DNA from: Marispirochaeta sp963667435
GTDB taxonomy: Bacteria; Spirochaetota; Spirochaetia; JC444; Marispirochaetaceae
Direction of reading: 5' to 3'
DNA: 64,000 nt
Assembly: GCA_963667435.1 (NCBI GenBank)
Contig: OY763414.1
Location: forward strand, 4,154,001-4,218,000
A program made the translations under genes and the position numbers. A model generated the notes under the pieces. It made no database searches, was not told where the DNA came from, and saw nothing but the letters and a program-made list of their open reading frames with translations. This document shows, in pieces, positions 47,544 through 56,092 of the stretch (the stretch's first letter is position 1; every line of letters begins with the position of its first letter).

Positions 47544-48020
47544 ATGGCAGATGAAAAGCAGATACAGCTGGTTACCTTTCAATTAGGTGAAGAATTCTAT
47601 GGTGTAGATATAATGCAGGTCAATGAGATTCAGAAGGTCCAGGAAATCCGGGCTATTCCGAATGCTCCAAATTATGTCGACGGGATATTTAACCTTCGTG
47701 GTCAGATAATACCTATTATAAACCTGCACAAAAGATTTCACCTTCGCCGGGCGGAACTTAGTGAAGAGGATAAACTGCTCTCCGGGTTTCTTATTCTGAG
47801 TCTGGATGATATGCAGTTAGGGGTTTATATTGATAAGGTTTCCCGGGTTATTACTATTGACCGGAATAAGATTCAGCCTCCGCCGCAGATGATCTCCGGA
47901 ATTGGAGCTGAGTATATCCAGGGTGTCAGCAACGAAGATAGCGGGTATCTGATTATTCTTGATATACGGCGAATTTTTGATCCCAAGGAACTCCAGCAGC
48001 TCGGTAAAATCGGGCGTTAA
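47544..48020 (+). CDS. cheW: Chemotaxis adaptor CheW
   Basis: 158 residues from the ATG at 47544 (CAGGAG 9 bases upstream); a longer frame from 47475 is not needed. The CheW fold is clear: QLVTFQLGEEFYGVDIMQVN, the receptor-binding NAPNYVDGIFNLRGQIIPII, and GVYIDKVSRVITID. It links methyl-accepting receptors with the kinase CheA. No cheA, cheY or receptor lies next to it, so it may be a stand-alone copy in addition to the main chemotaxis operon. Confidence 0.93.
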   Translation: MADEKQIQLVTFQLGEEFYGVDIMQVNEIQKVQEIRAIPNAPNYVDGIFNLRGQIIPIINLHKRFHLRRAELSEEDKLLSGFLILSLDDMQLGVYIDKVSRVITIDRNKIQPPPQMISGIGAEYIQGVSNEDSGYLIILDIRRIFDPKELQQLGKIGR

Positions 48021-48050
48021 TTTAGACTATTAATAAGAAAGAAGAAAACG

Positions 48051-49076
48051 ATGTCGATCCCAGTTTATAGACCTACCTTGAAGCGGCGGGACATGGACGC
48101 CGTATTAACTTGTATGGTGAGTGATGAAATCGGTCCCGGATCTCTGGCTGATCAGTTCAGCAAGGAGCTTTCCAGGTATCTGAACAAGAAAAACGGCGCT
48201 GCCATGCGTTCTCCTGCGGAGGCGCTGGCAGTACTCCTGCGATCTCTGGAACTGCCGGAAGGCAGTAAGGTTGCGATTTCCGCCCTCTCCCCGTTATTCT
48301 ATCTCGATGCACTCAATATGCTTCGGCTTTCGCCGGTTTTTGTGGATGTGGAAGAATCTTCCGCCTGTATTTCCGAGACAGCCATTGAGAAAGTCATGGA
48401 GGGCGACGTGGCAGCCTGGGTTCTGCATGAGCCTTTCGGTATTTCGATTTCCAGTGAGGTTCTTATAGAAAGCGGCGTGCCTGTTATTCGTGATGTTTCT
48501 TCAACTGCTGTAAGTCTTCGTGAGAGGGAAGATGACGGGGCTGATGCATATACTCTTATACGTACAGAGTACTGTGATCCCATAACTACCGGCGGCGGGG
48601 CTGTTGTGCTTGCCGGAGGGGTCAAATATCGACGTCTGATAAAACCCCTGCTTGAAGAGCTCACCATGGAAATGCTCATGCCCGATATCAATGCTGCTCT
48701 TGGACTCGTTCAAGTCCAGACTGCAGAAGGACTGCATAGTCATCGGGCGGAGATTTATGATTTGCTGGCTCAGGGGCTGATGAAATCAAAGCACCGCAGC
48801 TTCTCATCAGGATCCGAAGAAGAGGGAGTTGTTCCAACAGCTTTTCCGGTGGTGATTGATACAGGTATGAATGAAGTGCGTCAGTATGCCTTGAAAAACG
48901 GGGTGCAGACAGAGAATGCCTTTGCATCAACTCCATACGCCAGGCTTCAGCCGGAAGAAATTGATTGTCCTATGGCGGCGAGTCTTGCCCTGAGGACTAT
49001 TCTGTTTCCTCTCTATCCAAGTATGGGGCGGAAGAATACAGAGCTGCTGGTGCGTGTGCTGTCAACCCTGCCCTGA
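48051..49076 (+). CDS. DegT/DnrJ-fold protein, apparently without the PLP lysine
   Basis: 341 residues. The fold follows DegT/DnrJ/EryC1 aminotransferases: start PVYRPTLKRRDMDAVLTCM, then SALSPLFYLDALNMLRLSPV, then PVIRDVSSTA. The segment that normally reads SFxxTKxITTGEGG reads here CDPITTGGGAVVL, with Asp176 where the PLP-binding lysine should be. Two glycines follow as usual. It is therefore probably not an aminotransferase and may have a regulatory or binding role. The stop overlaps the nadK start (TGATG), and it follows cheW by 30 bp. Confidence 0.75.
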   Translation: MSIPVYRPTLKRRDMDAVLTCMVSDEIGPGSLADQFSKELSRYLNKKNGAAMRSPAEALAVLLRSLELPEGSKVAISALSPLFYLDALNMLRLSPVFVDVEESSACISETAIEKVMEGDVAAWVLHEPFGISISSEVLIESGVPVIRDVSSTAVSLREREDDGADAYTLIRTEYCDPITTGGGAVVLAGGVKYRRLIKPLLEELTMEMLMPDINAALGLVQVQTAEGLHSHRAEIYDLLAQGLMKSKHRSFSSGSEEEGVVPTAFPVVIDTGMNEVRQYALKNGVQTENAFASTPYARLQPEEIDCPMAASLALRTILFPLYPSMGRKNTELLVRVLSTLP

Positions 49077-49963
49077 TGGTGAAGGAAGAAGTGGGAGTAA
49101 AACGGAAGCAGATAAAGCGGGCGCTGCTCGTAGCTAATTGTCTCAAGGAGAATGCTGAATCCCTTATTCAGGAGATAGGCACGTATTTGAATGAAGAGGG
49201 GATTGAGTATTCTGTTCTGCGCAATACCGGTAAGCCTGAGGTTTCCACATTCCCGGTGAAAAATTCTCCGGATATAGTATTTTCCCTCGGGGGAGACGGA
49301 ACAGTTCTGTATACTGCCCGGGCGTTGTCCGGGATAACCGCACCTATTCTGGCGGTTAATATCGGGAGCCTTGGATTCATCACGGAGGTTGCCCGGGATG
49401 AATGGCGGGAGGCCTTTGAGAATTACCGGCAGGGAAAGCTCGGTTTGAGTGAACGCATTCTGGTGGAGGTGAAACTGGAGCGCGGAGGGGAAATTATCCG
49501 CAGGTTTGAGGGGTTTAATGATGCAGTTATTGCATCTGCCGGGATTGCAAAAGTTGTACGCCTGGGTGTATCCATAAATGATACTCCTGTGGGAGAGTAT
49601 CGTGCAGACGGTATAATTGTCTCCTCTCCGACAGGTTCCACTGCGTACAGTGCTGCTGCAGGCGGACCGATCCTTGAGCCTGAGCTGGAAGCCCTTGTTC
49701 TCAATCCTATCTGTCCATTTACCCTTTCAAACAGAACAATTGTGATAAGTGGTGACCGGTGTGTAAAGATCAGGGTGGAAAAGGACCAGCGGACAGAGGT
49801 GATTCTGACCATGGATGGGCAGATTGTGTTTGATCTTCAGCCGGAGGATCTGCTTCATATAGGAATGGCTCAGCGGAAGATTTCCATGATCCGTTCCGAT
49901 AAGCGCAATTTTTATGAGGTACTGAGGACAAAGCTCAACTGGTCGGGAGGGCCGGATGCTTGA
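49076..49963 (+). CDS. nadK: NAD kinase
   Basis: 295 residues from the ATG at 49076, which overlaps the preceding stop; GTG 49091 is an alternative. Signature FSLGGDGTVLYTAR (GGDGT) at about residue 70, and SSPTGSTAYSAAAGGPI in the second domain. It phosphorylates NAD to NADP with ATP or polyphosphate. Typical length. The end overlaps recN by 8 bp. Confidence 0.95.
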   Translation: MVKEEVGVKRKQIKRALLVANCLKENAESLIQEIGTYLNEEGIEYSVLRNTGKPEVSTFPVKNSPDIVFSLGGDGTVLYTARALSGITAPILAVNIGSLGFITEVARDEWREAFENYRQGKLGLSERILVEVKLERGGEIIRRFEGFNDAVIASAGIAKVVRLGVSINDTPVGEYRADGIIVSSPTGSTAYSAAAGGPILEPELEALVLNPICPFTLSNRTIVISGDRCVKIRVEKDQRTEVILTMDGQIVFDLQPEDLLHIGMAQRKISMIRSDKRNFYEVLRTKLNWSGGPDA

Positions 49964-51638
49964 AGAACTCGCTATTGAAAATTTTGCCCTTATAGACAGG
50001 CTTACTCTCAGGTTTTCCCGGGGATTGAATATCCTCACCGGAGAAACCGGTGCGGGAAAGTCAATCATTGTTGGTGCTCTTGGTGCCATCCTTGGAGATA
50101 AAGCCGATGCCGGGGTTGTGCGCACGGAAACGGAAGAGGCCAGAATTACCGGTATTGTACTGGTTGATCATAATCCGGATGCCCTTCGGTGGCTGGTTGA
50201 GCACGAGATTGAACCTGAGGACGGAGCCGTTATTATTCGTCGGGTAGTTCGACAGACCGGTCGGGGCAGTATTTATATCCAGGATGTTCAGGTGCCCCGT
50301 GCGACGGTGCAGGAATTCACTTCCCTCCTTTTTGATATGCATGGTCAGCATGAACATCAGTCGCTGATGCATGTGGATCGTCACAGACGGCTTCTGGATG
50401 CCTACGCAGGTATCGGGGCCAGGGTTGACAGTCTTGCAGCTCTGTTTTCTCAACTTACCTCTTTGAAAAAAGATTTTGAAACTCTAATTGATGCCGAGAA
50501 GGATCAGGCTCGGGAGCTTGATTACCTCCGTCATGCAGTGGAAGAGATTGACGCTGCAGCATTAAAGGTCGGGGAAGAAGAGGCTCTTGAAGATGAGCGG
50601 ATAATGGTTTCTCAGGCTGAGAAAATATATTCCCACATGGAAGAGTTCTCCCGGCTCTCATCTGAAAGCAGAGGCGGTGCTATCGGTTCGCTGCGAAAAG
50701 CCCTATCTGAGGTTGTCCTTCTCGGGGAGATTGTTCCGAAACTTACCGAGCTCGGGGGGCGCTTTGAATCGGCGTTTCTTGAAATGGAAGATGTTGTTGA
50801 ATCGGTTAGGGCTTTCAGCAATGATATCAGTTTCTCTCCGGAAAGACTGGATGAGATAGAACAGAGACTTCTGTTGCTCCGTCGTCTGCAGAAGAAGTAT
50901 GGCAGCAGTGTGGATGAGGTGCTTCAGTTTCGGGAAGATTCTCTGTGTAAAATGGGTGATATCGATAACTGGGAGGAACGCAAATCCGCGATGGAGGAGG
51001 AGATCTCCTCTCTTAACCGGCAGGTGGGACAGCTGGCCAGGGAGATCAGTGACAGCCGGCGGAAAGCGGCAGGAAAACTTCAGTCGGCGGTTGAAGAGAA
51101 GCTTCGGCCTCTGGGAATGCAGAAGGCTGTATTCTCGGTAAATGTTGATACTAAAACCGGTGCAAACGGGCGACCTGTCTGCGGTCCTACCGGTGCGGAT
51201 GCTGTTGAGTTTCTGATTGCTCCCAACCAGGGAGAGCCTCTTAAACCACTGAAAAGCATCGCCTCCGGCGGAGAGCTTTCACGTCTGATGCTGGCACTTA
51301 AAACTGTTCTGTCAGAAGCTGATCAGATAGATTCTCTGATTTTTGATGAAATTGACACCGGTATAGGCGGTGAAGTCGGGATTTCCCTTGGAGAACAGCT
51401 TTCAATTCTCTCAAACAGAAAGCAGATTCTCTGTATAACGCATCTTGCCTCCGTGGCAGTTCGTGCCGATAATCACATAAAGGTGGCTAAAGAGATAGAG
51501 TCCGGCAGAACCTTGACCAGGGTTAATCTGCTTCAGGATGACCAGCGTGTAACCGAGATCGCGCGTATGCTTTCCGGAGATCCTGTTGGTGATGCTTCTC
51601 TTCAGCATGCCAGGGAACTTATCGGGAAATACCGTTGA
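49956..51638 (+). CDS. recN: DNA repair protein RecN
   Basis: 560 residues, normal. Walker A GETGAGKSII is at residues about 30-39, the ABC signature IASGGELSRLMLAL and Walker B LIFDEIDTGIGGEVG are near the C-terminus, with a long coiled coil between. RecN is an SMC-like protein that acts at double-strand breaks. It follows nadK, as in many bacteria. Confidence 0.96.
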   Translation: MLEELAIENFALIDRLTLRFSRGLNILTGETGAGKSIIVGALGAILGDKADAGVVRTETEEARITGIVLVDHNPDALRWLVEHEIEPEDGAVIIRRVVRQTGRGSIYIQDVQVPRATVQEFTSLLFDMHGQHEHQSLMHVDRHRRLLDAYAGIGARVDSLAALFSQLTSLKKDFETLIDAEKDQARELDYLRHAVEEIDAAALKVGEEEALEDERIMVSQAEKIYSHMEEFSRLSSESRGGAIGSLRKALSEVVLLGEIVPKLTELGGRFESAFLEMEDVVESVRAFSNDISFSPERLDEIEQRLLLLRRLQKKYGSSVDEVLQFREDSLCKMGDIDNWEERKSAMEEEISSLNRQVGQLAREISDSRRKAAGKLQSAVEEKLRPLGMQKAVFSVNVDTKTGANGRPVCGPTGADAVEFLIAPNQGEPLKPLKSIASGGELSRLMLALKTVLSEADQIDSLIFDEIDTGIGGEVGISLGEQLSILSNRKQILCITHLASVAVRADNHIKVAKEIESGRTLTRVNLLQDDQRVTEIARMLSGDPVGDASLQHARELIGKYR

Positions 51639-51656
51639 TGCGGTAAGGGGAGTCAG

Positions 51657-52448
51657 ATGGGAAAGATTTCCGGACAGGCTAAGAAAAGTTATTTTAACAA
51701 GATAACTGAATTCAAGGCTGCCATAGAAGCAATACTGGAGCAGGAAAAAGCAATGCTGGGTCGGGAGGATGGAACTTCCCCGATGACCAAGCTTGTTCTT
51801 GCTGATGGTGTGCTTAATCTTGTCTCCTATTATGTTCTTATGAATTCTCTTTCCATTTCCCTGCTTGGAGTTAAAAACGAAGCTTACCTGAATGATGCCC
51901 GAAAAGGATGCTATAAGGCGATAATATATCTTGAAGAGGCTGTATCCAGTCAAATCGATGCTCCTTTTTCTGACTACGAAGAAAAACTGGAAGAGATAAG
52001 CGGGTTTAACGAAGGACAGCGGTGGGAGATTATCCGTAAGCTCGGTTTTTCCATCCAGGCTGTGGAAGACGGGTTCGGCGCGAACTCAAAATGGCGTTGG
52101 TCGTTTGTTGAGATTGAAGGCCGGTATGCTACTATTGTCAAGAATCTTCTGGATCTGAAAACCCTGACAGCCGGTCTGGATCCCCGGGCGGATTTTTATT
52201 CACAGAGGAATTCTCATCTCCGACTCACTAAGGAACTGCTGGACCAGTCGGCCAATAGATATCGTGAAAAGTATGAGCTTTCAACGCTTCGTATCGACGA
52301 CTTCAAGCTTGCCATTACCTATCTTGCTGCTCTCAGACGACTGCATATTGTTCTTGGCGAAGTTGAAGAGGGTGAAGGTGTAAGGAAAAAGATTGATGTC
52401 TGGCGGGCGAAAATGGAATCCGACTCCAAGAAAAACGAAAAAAAGTAA
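51657..52448 (+). CDS. Cytoplasmic helical protein of unknown function
   Basis: 263 residues, mostly alpha helix, no signal or membrane segment. Visible stretches: ITEFKAAIEAILEQEKAMLG, LVSYYVLMNSLSISLLGVKN, RKGCYKAIIYLEEAVSS, RWSFVEIEGRYATI. It ends in a Lys-rich tail. I do not recognise the family; its order after recN suggests a spirochaete-conserved gene, which I cannot verify. Starts 18 bp after recN. Confidence 0.78.
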   Translation: MGKISGQAKKSYFNKITEFKAAIEAILEQEKAMLGREDGTSPMTKLVLADGVLNLVSYYVLMNSLSISLLGVKNEAYLNDARKGCYKAIIYLEEAVSSQIDAPFSDYEEKLEEISGFNEGQRWEIIRKLGFSIQAVEDGFGANSKWRWSFVEIEGRYATIVKNLLDLKTLTAGLDPRADFYSQRNSHLRLTKELLDQSANRYREKYELSTLRIDDFKLAITYLAALRRLHIVLGEVEEGEGVRKKIDVWRAKMESDSKKNEKK

Positions 52449-52473
52449 AATTGTATTCCTTATATATTCTTCG

Positions 52474-52503
52474 TTGACAACCTCCTTCCGTTGTCGGTAG
52501 GAT
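52474..52503 (+). promoter_or_regulatory. Promoter with embedded inverted repeat
   Basis: TTGACA (52474-52479), 18 bp, TAGGAT (52498-52503). GACAAC/GTTGTC forms an inverted repeat between and overlapping the -35, at 52476-52495, which could be an operator. Confidence 0.5.
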
Positions 52504-52513
52504 GAAGTCGCAT

Positions 52514-53560
52514 ATGAAAAGAAGATACCGGTTTATTTTTGGCTTTCTTTCAGTCCTGGCCTATCTAATCTGTCTCCCCCGGGATCTGTCTCCTGCCTTA
52601 ACTCTGATGCCGCAATCCCGTTTTCAGCTTTACAATCATTCAGTCTCGGAACGTGAAGGTGTTGTACCTTTCTCAAACGGACTGTATGCAGGATTTCTGG
52701 CGGAAACAGGTGTTCCGGTGTATGCGGAAGCCGTACGTTATGGCGCGGCGGTTTCTTCCGGAGGATTGATTAATTATGATTCTATCTCTTCCCGGCTGGT
52801 GTTGAAGGATACTGCCGGTGGTATAAGTGCTCTTGTCGATACAAGGGGGTATCCTTTTTATTCCGGCGGAAGGCTGTTTGTTCTCAGCACCGACAGGCTC
52901 AGGCTGAAAGAGGTTGCCGCGGATGGAGAGATTATCTGGGAACACGGTTTTTCTTCTATGATTACAACCTGTTCAGCGGATGAAAAGCGGCTGCTTGTAG
53001 GACTTCTGAGCGGGGTCTTTATGTTTGTGGATACCGGCGGGAAGGTTTACTATGAGTATGCTCCTGATCGGGGGAGAATATCTGCTGCTTACGGAGGGGC
53101 TCTGGATACTGCCGGTAATGGTGCGTTGATAATTTCCGGTACCAATCCACAAACCGCTGCTCTTATTGAGGAGCATTCAGGGCAGTTTCAGGAACGCTTT
53201 CTTTTTCCTCTAGAATCCGATTTGCGGCGCAACATTCAGGTAAGTTTTCTGCTTGATAATTTTTATGCCCTCGAACAGGAGGATGGTTTTCTGCTTATTG
53301 ACAGCATGAGTCTCAGCAGCAGGAAGATAGTACTCCCCGGTCGGATATGGCGGATGAAAGGACTGGCAGCAGGGAATCTTGTTGCGGTGCTGGCCAGGGA
53401 TGAACAGTTCGTGCTGTCTCTTCATGGTGCGGTGAGTAATTATCGTGGAAAGCTGAAACTTCCGGGAGATTTTTCCCATGCGGATCTTGAAGTCAGGGGC
53501 AATCGCCTGTTTCTGTTTCTAGATGAGTCTGTTCTGGTCTATTCCATGGAGAGGGTCTGA
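52514..53560 (+). CDS. Secreted beta-propeller-like protein
   Basis: 348 residues from the ATG at 52514, preferred over ATG 52502 because AGGA lies a suitable distance upstream and the promoter boxes overlap 52502. N-terminal signal or anchor (FIFGFLSVLAYLICL). The rest is repeated short strands of about 40 residues each, e.g. SSRLVLKDTAGGISALVDTR, GEIIWEHGFSSMITTCSAD, LLVGLLSGVFMFVDTGGKV, which recalls PQQ/WD40-like propellers. The stop lies 1 bp before the M23 gene. Role likely linked to the cell wall. Unknown family. Confidence 0.8.
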   Translation: MKRRYRFIFGFLSVLAYLICLPRDLSPALTLMPQSRFQLYNHSVSEREGVVPFSNGLYAGFLAETGVPVYAEAVRYGAAVSSGGLINYDSISSRLVLKDTAGGISALVDTRGYPFYSGGRLFVLSTDRLRLKEVAADGEIIWEHGFSSMITTCSADEKRLLVGLLSGVFMFVDTGGKVYYEYAPDRGRISAAYGGALDTAGNGALIISGTNPQTAALIEEHSGQFQERFLFPLESDLRRNIQVSFLLDNFYALEQEDGFLLIDSMSLSSRKIVLPGRIWRMKGLAAGNLVAVLARDEQFVLSLHGAVSNYRGKLKLPGDFSHADLEVRGNRLFLFLDESVLVYSMERV

Positions 53561-53561
53561 T

Positions 53562-54446
53562 ATGCGGCGCCTGTTTTTCTGTCTGTTTGCTCTGTGTGTT
53601 GTATTCATGGGTTCTTTGTTGTATGCCCAGGAGTATCGGTGGCCAGTTGATACAGTCTCGCTTACGGGGACCTTTGGTGAAGACCGCTGGGATCATTTTC
53701 ATTCCGGAATAGATCTTGGTGGAGGAGAGCAGGATATATACCCTGTTTCAGACGGTGAGCTCGTGTTTGCCTACGATGAGCACGGGCCTGCTTCGTCTAT
53801 TCCGTCGGGTATCGGGACTTTCCTGGTTGCAGAGCATCAGGGAGGGGTTCGTTCCCTCTACGCTCATTTGAAAAACGGTTCCACCCGCATCGGGGATAAG
53901 CACTTTGACGCCAATCGCCCTTTGGGGGTGATGGGGGAGTCCGGCGGATCTTTAGGTGTGCACCTGCATCTGACAATTATTGATTCGGATACAGACAACA
54001 TTATTAATCCATTATTACTGCTGCCTCCGCGAGTGGATACATCCCGACCGCGGATATCAGCTGTTTCTCTTCGGCAGGGTCAGGAGCGGATTGATCTCGA
54101 TTCACTGAAAGGTGCCGTTCCTTCCGGTAGATGGAATCTTGTACTCGATGTATATGATCAGTGCGACACTCTGAAATATTTCTGGCCCGTGTCGCCCTTT
54201 CGTATTATGGTATATTTAAACGGAAGTGAAGCCATTTATCTGACATATGAGTTTCTGTCATATCAGGAAGGCCGGTATGTTCTGGTAAAATCACCGGGTT
54301 ATACCTACGATTCGTTCTATGAGGACGAAACAGTGATAAATCTTGGTGAGCTGACCCTGAATACAGGTGAGACAAGTATAGAGATTGTTGTCTCTGATTT
54401 TGCCGGGAATGAAACCATCTATCAGAAAGGTGTTTCCATTCGCTGA
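53562..54446 (+). CDS. M23 (LytM) family metallopeptidase
   Basis: 294 residues from the ATG at 53562 (GAGAGGG upstream). A signal peptide (LFALCVVFMGSLLYAQ) is followed directly by the M23 domain: DHFHSGIDLGGGE gives H47 and D51, and GVHLHLTII gives H134 and H136. All zinc ligands are kept, so it may be an active peptidoglycan endopeptidase, unlike degenerate EnvC/NlpD-like members. A beta-rich C-terminal part of about 120 residues follows (SPFRIMVYLNGSEAIYLTY). The stop overlaps the next start (TGATG). Confidence 0.9.
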   Translation: MRRLFFCLFALCVVFMGSLLYAQEYRWPVDTVSLTGTFGEDRWDHFHSGIDLGGGEQDIYPVSDGELVFAYDEHGPASSIPSGIGTFLVAEHQGGVRSLYAHLKNGSTRIGDKHFDANRPLGVMGESGGSLGVHLHLTIIDSDTDNIINPLLLLPPRVDTSRPRISAVSLRQGQERIDLDSLKGAVPSGRWNLVLDVYDQCDTLKYFWPVSPFRIMVYLNGSEAIYLTYEFLSYQEGRYVLVKSPGYTYDSFYEDETVINLGELTLNTGETSIEIVVSDFAGNETIYQKGVSIR

Positions 54447-55282
54447 TGAAAACTTTTTCCAAGACATCCGGGAATGAACGTGTTCGTCATATCCCCTGTC
54501 CGGTATGTGGCGGCAGCAGTTTCATGCCGCGCTGGACTAGTCCATCGCTCTTTGTCCGATGTAGGAGCTGCGGTCTGGTATATCAAAACCCTCAGCCGGT
54601 GCAGGATGAACTGTCCCACCGTTACGATGACGAATATTTTGAGTATGAACAGGATAATGCAGATAACTTTTTTAATCTCATGAAACTCGGTTTGCGGGAT
54701 ATCGGATTTGAGTCGCTAATTGACGGAAATGAACACTCTTTTCTCGATGTCGGCTGTGCCACGGGGATGCTTCCTGAGTATATGAAAAACATGGGGTATC
54801 GAGAGCAGGGGGTCGAAGTCTGCGGACCTGCGGCAGCTTATGGCAGGGAGAAGCGTGGAGTGAATATCTTCACCGGAACGCTTGAAGAAGCAGCTTTCTC
54901 AGATTCAAGTTTCTCCATTGTTCATTGCAGTCATCTTATTGAGCACCTTACAGACCCCGGTGGATTCGTTGCTGAAGTGTATCGAATTCTATCTCCGGGA
55001 GGTCTTTTCCTGATAACTACTCCGGATATCAGTGGATTTCAGGCAAGGTTTTTCGGGCATCGCTGGCGTTCTGCCATTGATGATCATATGGTTCTGTTTT
55101 CTGCAAAAACCCTGAAGCTGTTACTCAAACGGGGAGGGTTCCATATTCTTCGTCGCCGCTCCTGGGGGGGGATCGGTTCCGGTATGGCTCCGGCTCCGGT
55201 AAAGATAATAGCAGACAGGCTGTGTAAGGCATTGAACATCGGCGATGTGATGATTATTGCTGCAGTTAAGCCCGGCTCTTAA
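54446..55282 (+). CDS. Zinc-ribbon class I SAM methyltransferase
   Basis: 278 residues. N-terminal zinc ribbon IPCPVCGGSSF and CRSCGLVYQNPQP (CxxC...CxxC), followed by a class I methyltransferase: FLDVGCATGMLPEYM (motif I), HCSHLIEHLTDP (motif with HxxEH), and LLSPGGLFLITTPD-like segment. It is like the methyltransferases of sugar or O-antigen loci (Methyltransf_11/23). Substrate unknown. Start overlaps the M23 stop. Confidence 0.88.
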   Translation: MKTFSKTSGNERVRHIPCPVCGGSSFMPRWTSPSLFVRCRSCGLVYQNPQPVQDELSHRYDDEYFEYEQDNADNFFNLMKLGLRDIGFESLIDGNEHSFLDVGCATGMLPEYMKNMGYREQGVEVCGPAAAYGREKRGVNIFTGTLEEAAFSDSSFSIVHCSHLIEHLTDPGGFVAEVYRILSPGGLFLITTPDISGFQARFFGHRWRSAIDDHMVLFSAKTLKLLLKRGGFHILRRRSWGGIGSGMAPAPVKIIADRLCKALNIGDVMIIAAVKPGS

Positions 55283-55291
55283 ATTCGGGTC

Positions 55292-55320
55292 TTGACAGGT
55301 GTGCCCCTTTTTCCTAGACT
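55292..55320 (+). promoter_or_regulatory. Promoter of DUF4912-GH57 unit
   Basis: TTGACA (55292-55297), 17 bp, TAGACT (55315-55320), followed 26 bp later by the ATG at 55347 with a GGGAGG SD. Confidence 0.75.
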
Positions 55321-55346
55321 TTCCGCGTGTCCGTGGGAGGAAATGC

Positions 55347-56081
55347 ATGACTAAAGAACGTCTCTTGGAACTCTCCGACGAGATTCTGCTTGATCTGGCC
55401 CGAAAAGAGGGGATTATCGTATCATCACCTTTGGATAGAGAAGATATTATCGAGCAGATTCTCGAGGCTATTGATGAGGACCGTTTGGAACGGGATGTAG
55501 TAAACAATCTCGCCATGCGGATCAAAGAGAAGAAGTATGAGGTTGTTCAGGAAGAGGACTTTATCTCTTCCGCTGAGGATGAGTTTGTGCTTCCTGAAAT
55601 TTATAACGAGACGAAGATCGTTCTCATGATACGGGACCCTTTCTGGGCATTCTGTTACTGGGAACTGTTTCCCGCGGAGGCTACTGAGATACGGCAGAGC
55701 TCAGGAAGTACGGCTCTGGCATTGAGGGTGTATTCTCTGCCTGATGGCGAGCTGACAACAAAGAGTTACTCGGACTATTTCGATATTCCCGTCTCTCTTG
55801 ACGACGACTGCTGGTATATCAATCTGCCGGAAAGCGGTATCCGTTACTGTATAGATCTGATTACTGAAACCCGGGGCTTTGTTAAGCGGCTCTGTCGGTC
55901 TAATGTGATCTTCAGTCCCCGGGGGGATGTGCAGGAAGAACTCAAGACGGCGGAGAATCCTCTGCTTGAGACCCTCTTTCTTTCCGGTCTTTTTGATGTC
56001 AATATTGCGGACGCAGAAGATGAGATTCCTCAGCGGATTATCTCTCTTATTGACAGCCAGTATGTACATTTGACAAACTAG
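55347..56081 (+). CDS. DUF4912 protein
   Basis: 244 residues from the ATG at 55347 (GGGAGG 5-6 bases upstream). The N-terminus is a short helical Rho-N-like segment (LLELSDEILLDLARKEGI). The DUF4912 core has KIVLMIRDPFWAFCYWEL, near identical to the family hallmark RDPxWxxxYWE, then VSLDDDCWYINLPESG. Its role is unknown; it is regularly found with GH57/glycogen-type enzymes, as here (GH57 begins 11 bp later), so it may bind carbohydrate or the enzyme. Confidence 0.85.
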   Translation: MTKERLLELSDEILLDLARKEGIIVSSPLDREDIIEQILEAIDEDRLERDVVNNLAMRIKEKKYEVVQEEDFISSAEDEFVLPEIYNETKIVLMIRDPFWAFCYWELFPAEATEIRQSSGSTALALRVYSLPDGELTTKSYSDYFDIPVSLDDDCWYINLPESGIRYCIDLITETRGFVKRLCRSNVIFSPRGDVQEELKTAENPLLETLFLSGLFDVNIADAEDEIPQRIISLIDSQYVHLTN

Positions 56082-56092
56082 TGGGAACGTTT

